Of a DNA stretch of 5,377 nucleotides, positions 1 to 5,323 are shown piece by piece. The notes beneath the pieces were generated by a model. That model was given only the letters and a program-made list of their open reading frames with translations, did not search any database and was not told the DNA's origin. The DNA comes from Kiritimatiellia bacterium. Its GTDB lineage: Bacteria > Verrucomicrobiota > Kiritimatiellia > RFP12 > UBA1067. The stretch lies in NCBI GenBank assembly GCA_017405115.1, contig JAFRBA010000048.1:1-5377 (forward strand). The letters are read 5' to 3'. A program made the position numbers and the translations under genes. How positions within the stretch are numbered: position 1 is the first letter of the stretch; each line of letters starts with the position of its first letter.

Positions 1-1518
1 GGCGGCGGCGTCCGCCAGCACCGCGGCCATGGCGGAGTCCTCGCCCGGCAGCAGGGATTCGATGTTCGCCGCGAACGCGGCGGCGTTCGCGGGCGTGAGA
101 TCGTCCAGGAGTCGCCGCACGGCCTCGGCGGCCGGAGTGGCGTCCTTCGCCCAGGCGCGCAAAAACGCCTCTTCCTCGCGTCCGCGCTCGTCCCCCTCTC
201 CTCGTTCGTTCGGAAGCCGCCGAGCGTTTTGCAAGGGGTTTACAGCGTTTTGCAAAGGGGTCTGGCCGTCTAGCGCCCCTGCGGGGGGCGTCATGGGCCT
301 ATCGGAGGGGTCTTTCGGGTCGGTTTCGGCCCTTCCGTACCTCTGGAGGGCGTCTCGGAGCGAGAGGCGGGCGCCCATGCCGGCGAGGTGGGCGTCGATG
401 GCGATCTCCTTCTGGATGTCCGGCTTGGCGGTGGGCTCTATCCAGATGTAGGCGAGCGGCACGGCATCACCGGTGGCCCAGCGGATCACGTAGCGGTCCA
501 CCTGCTCGTGGAGGGACTCGGCCAGGGCCGCGCAGTCGTCGGCCTCCAGCATGTCCGCCTCCTCGCCCTGGAGGCTGGCGCCAAGGCCCTCGCCCTTGGA
601 TATGGTCGAGAGGTCCGCGCCGCGGTAGAGGGCGGCGATCGCGCGGTCCATGCGGTCCACGAGCGCCGGCATGGGCGGCGTGCCGTTGCCGTTGAGGGAC
701 ACGGGGGTGAGATCCGTGTTGCGGTCCGTGATGCCGCGCCAGTCGCGGCCCCAGGCGCGCAGCATCTCCACGAGCCGGTTCCAGGCGTCGGTGCCGTAGG
801 CGGCGTCGGTCTTGGCGAGCAGGCCGGGGATGGCCGCGCGCTCGCTGAAGAGCAGCCAGTCCTGCAGGGACATGCGCTTCGCGCACGCGGCGAGCGCCAC
901 GGCGGGGCCCACGGGGTCGGCGGCGTGGACGAGCCACGCGCCATCCGCCATGTCCTCGCCGTAGTACATGTTCACCGTGCGGCGGAAACGCAGGCGGCCC
1001 GTGAGGTTCTCGAAGTGCCACGCCGGGATCTGGATGAACTCGGCGGAGAGGTTCGCGGGGTCGCTCGTGTCCCAGATTATGTTATGGCAGCTGTAGCCCG
1101 TGGAAAGGGCCGCCATCATCTGCTTCTTGAGGAGGCGTATGCCGCCGCGCTGGGCGCGGTTGAACGCGCTCGTGCAGCGGATCGACGCCCAGAACCGGCG
1201 CAGCACGTCGCGGTGCAGCTGGGCGCGGGGGTCGTCCTCGTGGCCCTCCTCGATGAGGACGGTGTGCTCGCAGCGGGCGACGGCGGCGTCGCGCTTCCGG
1301 ACGCAGCTGCGGGCGGTATCGTCGCGCTGCTCGTATTCGTCGATAATCCTTGCGAGCTGGGCGATGCTGCCGGCGTTGTAGGCCGTCACGGCGGCGGCGA
1401 GGCGGTCGGGGTTCGCGCCCCACAGCGCGTTGGAGCGCTGCAGCTGCTCCATCGCCACTGTCGCGGCGGGCAGCGCGGGCGGACGGTTGAACCAGTGGAA
1501 AACGTTGAAAAGCCGCAT
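1..1518 (-). CDS. Mu-like portal protein (DUF935 / gp29 family), 3' end cut by window edge
   Basis: Portal proteins form the dodecameric ring at the prohead vertex through which the terminase pumps DNA. The reading frame is open from ATG at 1518 to base 1 without a stop, giving 506 residues; Mu gp29 is of similar length, so probably only a few tens of residues are missing. Family-like segments seen by eye: LLKKQMMAALSTGYSCHNIIW (about 129-149), matching the 'GYS..EI.W' region; IPAWHFENLTGRLRF (164-178), the 'P..WF.FD..G.L' region; SLQDWLLFSERAAIPGL (217-233); LYRGADLSTISKGEGLGAS (297-315); and an Ala-rich helical C-terminus with LTPANAAAFAANIESLLPG (474-492). Residues 400-450 form a low-complexity Pro/Glu/Arg linker containing a seven-residue duplication. 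The start overlaps the terminase stop by one base (TGATG), with GGGAGG at 1524-1529, five bases upstream. The family call is from recalled consensus, not a search. Confidence 0.88.
   Translation of the reverse strand, partial: MRLFNVFHWFNRPPALPAATVAMEQLQRSNALWGANPDRLAAAVTAYNAGSIAQLARIIDEYEQRDDTARSCVRKRDAAVARCEHTVLIEEGHEDDPRAQLHRDVLRRFWASIRCTSAFNRAQRGGIRLLKKQMMAALSTGYSCHNIIWDTSDPANLSAEFIQIPAWHFENLTGRLRFRRTVNMYYGEDMADGAWLVHAADPVGPAVALAACAKRMSLQDWLLFSERAAIPGLLAKTDAAYGTDAWNRLVEMLRAWGRDWRGITDRNTDLTPVSLNGNGTPPMPALVDRMDRAIAALYRGADLSTISKGEGLGASLQGEEADMLEADDCAALAESLHEQVDRYVIRWATGDAVPLAYIWIEPTAKPDIQKEIAIDAHLAGMGARLSLRDALQRYGRAETDPKDPSDRPMTPPAGALDGQTPLQNAVNPLQNARRLPNERGEGDERGREEEAFLRAWAKDATPAAEAVRRLLDDLTPANAAAFAANIESLLPGEDSAMAAVLADAAA
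223..261. repeat. 21-bp-period direct repeat inside the portal linker
   Basis: AGCGTTTTGCAA occurs at 223-234 and again at 244-255, each followed by a G-rich stretch. The spacing of exactly 21 bases keeps frame and encodes PLQNAVN followed by PLQNAR (portal residues 421-433). It looks like an in-frame duplication in a tolerant linker. Confidence 0.75.
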
Positions 1519-2975
1519 CAGTGCCTCCCTCTGAAATATCCGCCCGGGATGTTGTCCATGCCCGGCGCCCACGCGGCGGGGCAAGACTTCTTGTCGCGCG
1601 CCTCCTGGCAGAGGGCCCCGGCCCAGAATCCGTCGCTGTGGCCGGACGCGTCGCGCTCGCCGTCGAAACGGATGTGCCCCGCGATGGTCGTGGTCTTCTT
1701 GATCTTGCGGAAGTCCACGTCGATTATCGGCGCGTTCGGCGTGCGGAAATTGGCGTCCTCCATCCGGTTCTTCACGGCGAACGCCATGGACGCCTTGACT
1801 TCGTTGGAGAATCGCACCGGCTCGACCCTGTGGCCGAAGTCCGCCTGGGCGTTCTCCGCCATCTCCTCGCCGATGCCCGTATTGTCGATGCACGCCCGGA
1901 CGCACTTCTGATCGTCCAGGAACTCTTCGCGCAGGATCTTCTCCTGGCGGCGGAACGGCACCTTGTTGAGGAACGCGACCTTCCGCGTGAAAAGGACGCC
2001 GCCCGTCTCCTCGCCCTCCCACATCACGGTGAGGTCGTGGCGGCGGCCGATGTCCACGCCCAGGTAGCGGTTGCCCGCGCCCGGCGCGTCGTTCGACACC
2101 CAGAACGTGATTCCCGGCGTGCCGAGCTTCTTCATCTCGATGCGCACGTGCGCCTCGTTCTCGGCGTGCCCGTCCACGTGGCACTTGTCAAGCAGCTCCC
2201 ACGGGATGAACGCCGTCTCGTCGTTCGACGGCTGGCACATGTACTCCTGCAGGAAGTACTCCTCGTCCGGACACGACGCGCGCACCCAGTCGAAGTACTG
2301 GTCCTCGTCCATGTCCTGGACCTCGTCGTCCTCCGGCAGCTTATGCTGCAGCTTGTAGAGGAAGCCGTCGTTCAGGGCGTCGCGCAGCGTCACGCGGTGG
2401 AAACTGAACCCCTTCGGGTTTCCGCCCTCCTCGATCTCCTTGAGCAGGACGGAGAAGTACTGCTGCGAGCCGCGCGGCGTGGAGAATATCTCCAGCTGGC
2501 CGCCCCAGGTGATGCCCGGGCGCGCGAGGCCGTAGAGATCCTTGAACTGCTGGTGCAGCCCGGCCTCGTCGATCACGCGGTCGCCCACGCGCCCGGCCTG
2601 CGCGTCCGGATTGGATGAAAGCGAGTGGATGACGAGGCCGTTGCCGAACCGCAGCTCGTAGGCGCTGTCGCGCTTGCCGTTGCCGCAGTCCAGCACCTGC
2701 TCGCCCAGATCCTCCGCGCCAATGTGCAGGATCTTTGCAAAGCTCTTGCAGCTGCCCGTGAACAGCTTGGCCGCCGCGAGCTCGCGGCTGGATATCCATG
2801 CGTCGAGCGTGGCCCCCTTGATGCTCTTGCGCCGCACCAGGGCGTAGCTCTCGGACCACGTCCATCCGATCTGGCGCGACTTGACCGCGAATTTCATGCG
2901 CGAACGGTCGAGCACCCACTTCCGCTGGTACGGAAGCAGGAGCCTCGGCGCCGGTATGATCTTCGCGTTGCCCAT
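1518..2975 (-). CDS. Terminase large subunit (Mu gp28-like), ATPase plus nuclease
   Basis: DNA-packaging motor protein of 485 aa: an N-terminal ATPase translocates DNA into the prohead and a C-terminal RNase H-fold nuclease cuts it. Visible motifs: Q-type LLPYQRKW (13-20); a deviant Walker A, KSRQIGWT (32-39), typical of Mu-type TerL; Walker B RVIDEAG (133-139) with D136 and E137; a coupling motif IFSTPRGS (163-170); nuclease acidic residues D308 in YLGVDIGRRHD, D364 in ACIDNTGIGEE, and D448 in GHSDGFWAGAL. All expected motifs are present, so the enzyme looks intact. ATG at 2975 is preferred over an upstream in-frame TTG at 3011, because it sits one base after the stop of the preceding gene (TAACATG) and opens with the family-like MGNAKIIPAPRLLLPYQ. 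The Shine-Dalgarno is weak (GGGGA at 2985-2989, nine bases upstream), so expression is probably coupled to translation of the small subunit. Confidence 0.95.
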   Translation of the reverse strand: MGNAKIIPAPRLLLPYQRKWVLDRSRMKFAVKSRQIGWTWSESYALVRRKSIKGATLDAWISSRELAAAKLFTGSCKSFAKILHIGAEDLGEQVLDCGNGKRDSAYELRFGNGLVIHSLSSNPDAQAGRVGDRVIDEAGLHQQFKDLYGLARPGITWGGQLEIFSTPRGSQQYFSVLLKEIEEGGNPKGFSFHRVTLRDALNDGFLYKLQHKLPEDDEVQDMDEDQYFDWVRASCPDEEYFLQEYMCQPSNDETAFIPWELLDKCHVDGHAENEAHVRIEMKKLGTPGITFWVSNDAPGAGNRYLGVDIGRRHDLTVMWEGEETGGVLFTRKVAFLNKVPFRRQEKILREEFLDDQKCVRACIDNTGIGEEMAENAQADFGHRVEPVRFSNEVKASMAFAVKNRMEDANFRTPNAPIIDVDFRKIKKTTTIAGHIRFDGERDASGHSDGFWAGALCQEARDKKSCPAAWAPGMDNIPGGYFRGRH

Positions 2976-2976
2976 G

Positions 2977-3600
2977 TTACAGCATCCCCACTGCCTGTTC
3001 GATCTTAGCAAGCGCCTCTTCGGAGAGCCCGCCGTCGGTGGCGCGCGCGGCCTTCACGGCCTCCTGTACTGCCTTCAGCCGCTTTTCGGCGGCCTCGAAC
3101 TTCTCGCGGGCGAGCTTGAGCTGCTCGTCGGCCGTGCGCTGGCGGGCGGCGTCGAGCTTCAGCTTCTCCGCGCCGAGCGCCGCCGCATGATACTTCGAGG
3201 CCGCGTCGGCCAGTATCTTCATAGCCTCCTCGTTCTGCTTCGCGGCAGCATCGACTGAGAGGGCGGTGAGGAAGTCCGCCGCCAGTCTCGGGTCTATCTT
3301 CGCCTTGGCCGTTCCCACGGCTATCTTCCGCGCCGTGCCCACGCTGATGATGGTGCGCGCCGCCCGGTCCTCGCGCTCCTGCGCCTCCATCCGCCCGACG
3401 AACCTGTACCACGTCGAGCGCTGCGGCGCGGGGATGCCTTGCAGCGACAGCCACGGAAGCACGTCGCGCTCGAAGTTCGCCAAGTGCGGGCGCCCGGCTT
3501 CGGCCTCCTCCTTCGTGGGCGGCTTGGTGTAGGCGTACAGCTGCTGCCGCACGTCCTCGGAAAGCTGCGCCTCCCATGCGTCTGTGCGCAGCTTCTTCAC
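2977..3600 (-). CDS. Terminase small subunit / Mu gp27-like (DUF3486 family)
   Basis: A 207-aa protein directly upstream of TerL, the place of Mu gp27, which binds the phage end and loads the large subunit. The N-terminal ~75 residues look like a DNA-binding helix-turn-helix region (SEDVRQQLYAYTKPPT, then VLPWLSLQGIPAPQRSTWYRFVGRME with the likely recognition helix at about 60-70). Residues 80-140 are helical and Ala-rich. Residues 142-185 are strongly charged and heptad-like (EKLKLDAARQRTADEQLKLA and on), predicting a coiled coil for oligomerisation. The start is GTG at 3600: it overlaps the previous stop as GTGA, has GGAGG at 3605-3609 four bases upstream, and the sequence before it in this frame (residues reading MLAHGACVARP) is the shadow of the neighbouring gene. 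The assignment rests on position and overall architecture; sequence similarity to Mu gp27 itself would need a profile search. Confidence 0.78.
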   Translation of the reverse strand: MKKLRTDAWEAQLSEDVRQQLYAYTKPPTKEEAEAGRPHLANFERDVLPWLSLQGIPAPQRSTWYRFVGRMEAQEREDRAARTIISVGTARKIAVGTAKAKIDPRLAADFLTALSVDAAAKQNEEAMKILADAASKYHAAALGAEKLKLDAARQRTADEQLKLAREKFEAAEKRLKAVQEAVKAARATDGGLSEEALAKIEQAVGML

Positions 3601-3857
3601 ATCCCCTCCAGCGCTGTCAGGCCGCGCTCGGTGATCGTCCACCGCTGGTCGTGCCACACAGGCTCCATGTGCCAGCATATCCAGCCGCGGTCCTTCATCA
3701 TCTGGAACGCCGCCTCGCGCTGCTCGTCGGTGGTCGGCGCGCCGGCCGCGAGGTCGATCTGCTCAAGGAGCGCGGCCTTCTTCATGCCCGCTCCGCCCGC
3801 CGCCTGCAGGGTGCGCAGCGCGGTCTTTATCACGTGCCTGTCGGTTGCGTCCATCAT
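3597..3857 (-). CDS. Small winged-helix protein in the Mu gp26 position
   Basis: An 86-aa basic protein with a compact winged helix-turn-helix pattern: helix 1 RHVIKTALRTLQAAG (7-21), helix 2 KKAALLEQIDLAAG (26-39), recognition helix TDEQREAAFQMMKDRGWI (43-60), and a beta-wing with QRWTITERGLTALEGM (71-86). The ending 'W.ITERGL.AL.G' is shared by many winged-helix proteins, including the ArsR-like gp26 family that sits between gp25 and gp27 in Mu-like phages; its role is not firmly known, and DNA binding during transcription or packaging is inference. Two adjacent ATG codons (3857 and 3854) compete: AGGAGG at 3863-3868 is five bases from the first and eight from the second, so the true start may be 3854. 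The first ATG overlaps the upstream stop (ATGA), and its own stop overlaps the next GTG start. Confidence 0.72.
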   Translation of the reverse strand: MMDATDRHVIKTALRTLQAAGGAGMKKAALLEQIDLAAGAPTTDEQREAAFQMMKDRGWICWHMEPVWHDQRWTITERGLTALEGM

Positions 3858-4174
3858 TTTGTCCTCCTGAATAGCTTGTCCTTTATGGCCTTGAGGTCCT
3901 CGCGGATCCCCTCGAGGACGCCCTCCAGCTTGGAGGTGAGCTTGTCGTTGGCGTTGAGGCGGGCGAACATGTTCTCGTGGTCGCGGGCGTTGTCCTCGAC
4001 GTGCTTGTTGAACTCGCCGCGGGTGACGAACTTGTCGAGCTTGTCCACGGGCAGGGGGCTGGGCGCGATCTCGGTGCGCTGGCGGCGGGCGCGCAGCCAT
4101 GCGAAGCCCTCCTTCACGAGGAGGGCGAGCGTGGTGCCGCCGAGGGTGAGCGAGAGGCCGTCCTGTAGTTCCAT
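3854..4174 (-). CDS. Small membrane-anchored coiled-coil protein, Mu gp25 / DUF2730-like
   Basis: 106 aa. The N-terminus has a short hydrophobic stretch, LSLTLGGTTLALLV (7-20), followed by a basic stop (FAWLRARRQR, 24-33), which looks like a marginal single membrane anchor with a cytoplasmic body. After a Pro-rich joint (37-42) comes DKFVTRGEFNKHVEDNARDHE (47-67), resembling the 'fVtreeF' segment that follows the anchor in DUF2730 proteins, and then a charged helix to the end (LEGVLEGIREDLKAIKDKLF, 83-102), predicted coiled coil. The place three genes before TerL is that of Mu gp25. Function in Mu is unknown; a holin-like or scaffold-related role cannot be told apart here. The start ATG follows the lipoprotein stop by 10 bases and has only a weak AAGAG upstream. 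Family call is by architecture and position. Confidence 0.68.
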   Translation of the reverse strand: MELQDGLSLTLGGTTLALLVKEGFAWLRARRQRTEIAPSPLPVDKLDKFVTRGEFNKHVEDNARDHENMFARLNANDKLTSKLEGVLEGIREDLKAIKDKLFRRTK

Positions 4175-4184
4175 TGCACGACTC

Positions 4185-4646
4185 TTATTTCGAGGGGGCG
4201 CAGTCCACGCAGTCGACGCCGTTGGTGGATGCAGCCGGCTGCTCCGCGGCGACGGAAGGCTGGGCGGCCTGCGCGTTGACGACCACCGACGGCGCGGCGG
4301 CGGACTTGGCTGCGCCCTGCGCGGCGTCCTTGGCCGACGGATTGTAGGCCGCGGCGGCGATCTGCGCGAGCTGGACGAACGCGGTGGTGTAGGTCTGCAT
4401 CGTGCGATTGAACTCTTCGCTGGGCGACGCCTTCATGCCCTCGGCGGCGAACTCGAACTTGCCGGCGTCCGTCATGCCGCCGCGAAGGCCGGTGGACTCC
4501 GTCTTGAGCCAATGGTCATTGCGGTAGAGTCTGTATGAGACTTCGCCCTTGTCGTTCTTCTCATACTCCACCTTGGTTACGCTGCAGCCGACGGCGAGAA
4601 CGCCGCCGCACAGGACGACTACTAACATTCTGATTGCGTTTTTCAT
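4185..4646 (-). CDS. Phage-encoded lipoprotein of unknown function
   Basis: 153 aa with a textbook-like type II signal peptide: MKNAIR basic n-region, hydrophobic MLVVVLCGGVLAVG, and lipobox AVGC with C21 as the lipidated residue (Ala rather than Leu at -3 is a mild deviation). The mature protein would be anchored in a membrane. Its first part is charged (VTKVEYEKNDKGEVSYRLYR), the middle carries EEFNRTMQTYTTAFVQLAQ (78-95), probably helical, and residues 99-142 are an Ala/Pro/Ser-rich low-complexity linker; the C-terminus ends in a VDCVDC motif (C146, C149). I do not recognise a named family. Location among late genes just upstream of the packaging module, where Mu has lysis genes, permits an outer-spanin or superinfection-exclusion role, but no paired inner spanin is visible. 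ATG at 4646 overlaps the previous stop (ATGA), with AAGGAG at 4656-4661, nine bases upstream. Confidence 0.82.
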   Translation of the reverse strand: MKNAIRMLVVVLCGGVLAVGCSVTKVEYEKNDKGEVSYRLYRNDHWLKTESTGLRGGMTDAGKFEFAAEGMKASPSEEFNRTMQTYTTAFVQLAQIAAAAYNPSAKDAAQGAAKSAAAPSVVVNAQAAQPSVAAEQPAASTNGVDCVDCAPSK

Positions 4647-5077
4647 TGGTTGTTTCTCCTTTCGAAGCAGTCGAGCCAGGCCTTCCAGCCGGCGGGGGAA
4701 GAGACGAAGTCGAAGAGGGCCTCGGCCACGAACCGCGCGCGATAGCGCTTCCAGCTCCACCAGGGGTATGCGCGGTCCGCGAGCTGGAGGCAGTTGTAGC
4801 GGAACTCGGAGTTCGCGTAGTCGAACGCCTCGTGCGTGCCGTCGCTCACATGGTTGCGGGCGTCGTGGATCAGGGCGGCGGGCTCGAAGACGGCGAGGTG
4901 GGATGTGGCCTTGCCGCGGATCGCCTCGCCGGCGAACTCGGGGCCGATGCCGTTGTAGGCGGCGGCGAGCCATTCGACGCCGTGGGCCTCGGCCCATTCC
5001 CAGCCGAGCAGCCGCGCCTCGGCCGCTTCTTCAAGCAGCCACTCTACATGCGCCTCTTTGTTCCCAGTATCTTCCAT
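4643..5077 (-). CDS. Hypothetical phage protein with phospholipase A2-like HD signature
   Basis: 144 aa, first gene of the operon. An N-terminal helix (HVEWLLEEAAEARLLGWEWA) leads into YNGIGPEFAGEAIRG (41-55), then FEPAALIHDARNHVSDGTHE (64-83), and AFDYANSEFRYNCLQLADRA (84-103), ending in an aromatic, basic helix (YPWWSWKRYRARFVAEALFDF). A glycine loop 'G.GP' followed by an 'A..HD' dyad (H71, D72) and then an 'A[DN]..F' helix (N89, F92) is the layout of small PLA2-fold enzymes such as the parvovirus VP1 domain and phage DUF1353-type proteins. The usual Tyr after HD is replaced by Asn75, and the second Asp may be D86 or absent. There is no signal peptide. Enzymatic activity is inference; a non-catalytic structural relative is possible. 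ATG at 5077 has no Shine-Dalgarno; there is no better start downstream. Its stop overlaps the lipoprotein start by four bases. Confidence 0.6.
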   Translation of the reverse strand: MEDTGNKEAHVEWLLEEAAEARLLGWEWAEAHGVEWLAAAYNGIGPEFAGEAIRGKATSHLAVFEPAALIHDARNHVSDGTHEAFDYANSEFRYNCLQLADRAYPWWSWKRYRARFVAEALFDFVSSPAGWKAWLDCFERRNNQ

Positions 5078-5087
5078 AAAATTCAGT

Positions 5088-5111
5088 GCCGGTTTTCGGC
5101 GGAGAGCCGGC
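5088..5111 (-). promoter_or_regulatory. Short hairpin in the operon leader
   Basis: GCCGG (5088-5092) pairs with CCGGC (5107-5111) around a 14-base loop, in the leader just 11 bases before the first start codon. Because that start has no Shine-Dalgarno, the hairpin could affect ribosome access. The stem is short, and such matches are common in GC-rich DNA. Confidence 0.2.
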
Positions 5112-5149
5112 GTCCGCCAACTGGAGGGTGTTCGATGAAGAACGCCGCT

Positions 5150-5178
5150 AGTATATTACATATCGCGGAAGCGGGAAA
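5150..5178 (-). promoter_or_regulatory. Candidate late-operon promoter
   Basis: On the minus strand TATACT (5155-5150) matches five of six bases of the sigma-70 -10 box. Seventeen bases upstream is TTTCCC (5178-5173), only three of six bases of the -35 consensus. Transcription would start near 5143, leaving a leader of about 65 bases before the first gene. A good -10 with a poor -35 is what activator-dependent promoters such as Mu Plys look like. This is a reading by eye, not a scored prediction. Confidence 0.35.
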
Positions 5179-5218
5179 CGGAACGCGGGAAGCAAAGGAA
5201 GAGAAGGGAAAAAAGGAT

Positions 5219-5253
5219 AAAAAAGCAACTATTTTGCCGCGGCAAAATAGTTG
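5219..5253 (-). terminator. Perfect 28-bp palindrome plus T-tract: second terminator or operator
   Basis: Bases 5226-5253 are a perfect palindrome with half-site CAACTATTTTGCCG and no spacer. In minus-strand RNA it can fold to a 12-bp stem with a four-base CGCG loop, followed by C and then six U (5224-5219) and further U-rich sequence, which meets the form of an intrinsic terminator. There is no T-tract on the plus side. The stem is AT-rich, so it would be a weak terminator. The exact symmetry also suits a dimeric DNA-binding protein; it lies about 40 bases upstream of the candidate -35 box. Confidence 0.5.
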
Positions 5254-5276
5254 TGTTCAAGGGGTGTTTCAGAGGC

Positions 5277-5310
5277 AAAAAAGAACCCCTGCTAGATCTG
5301 GCAGGGGTTC
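5277..5310 (-). terminator. Intrinsic terminator of the upstream leftward unit
   Basis: Stem GAACCCCTGC (5283-5292) pairs perfectly with GCAGGGGTTC (5301-5310) around an eight-base loop TAGATCTG. Read on the minus strand, the stem is followed directly by six T (5282-5277). This is a canonical Rho-independent terminator that ends transcription entering from the right edge. On the plus strand, a seven-T run (5319-5325) begins eight bases after the stem, so weak termination in that direction is possible as well. Confidence 0.75.
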
Positions 5311-5323
5311 GTCTATGCTTTTT

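Noticed and set aside
467..1021. Minus-strand Arg/Pro/Gly-rich frames within the portal gene
   Set aside because: Out-of-frame shadows of the portal coding sequence.
388..1911. Long plus-strand reading frame as a gene
   Set aside because: It lies wholly opposite the portal gene and the end of TerL, which have family motifs; its composition is that of a GC-rich antisense shadow.
1521..2618. Plus-strand 365-codon frame
   Set aside because: Antisense to the conserved TerL gene; Val/Leu/Arg/Ala-rich, no motif and no ribosome binding site.
3858..4100. Upstream extension of the 86-aa winged-helix gene
   Set aside because: The extra N-terminus is an Arg/Pro-rich shadow of the gp25-like gene; AGGAGG at 3863-3868 and the ATGA overlap fix the start at 3857 or 3854.
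3576..4538. Plus-strand 320-codon frame
   Set aside because: Covers four minus-strand genes in antisense; no recognisable domain.
4647..4997. Upstream extension of the lipoprotein
   Set aside because: It would bury the signal peptide and lipobox inside an Arg-rich shadow of the PLA2-like gene.
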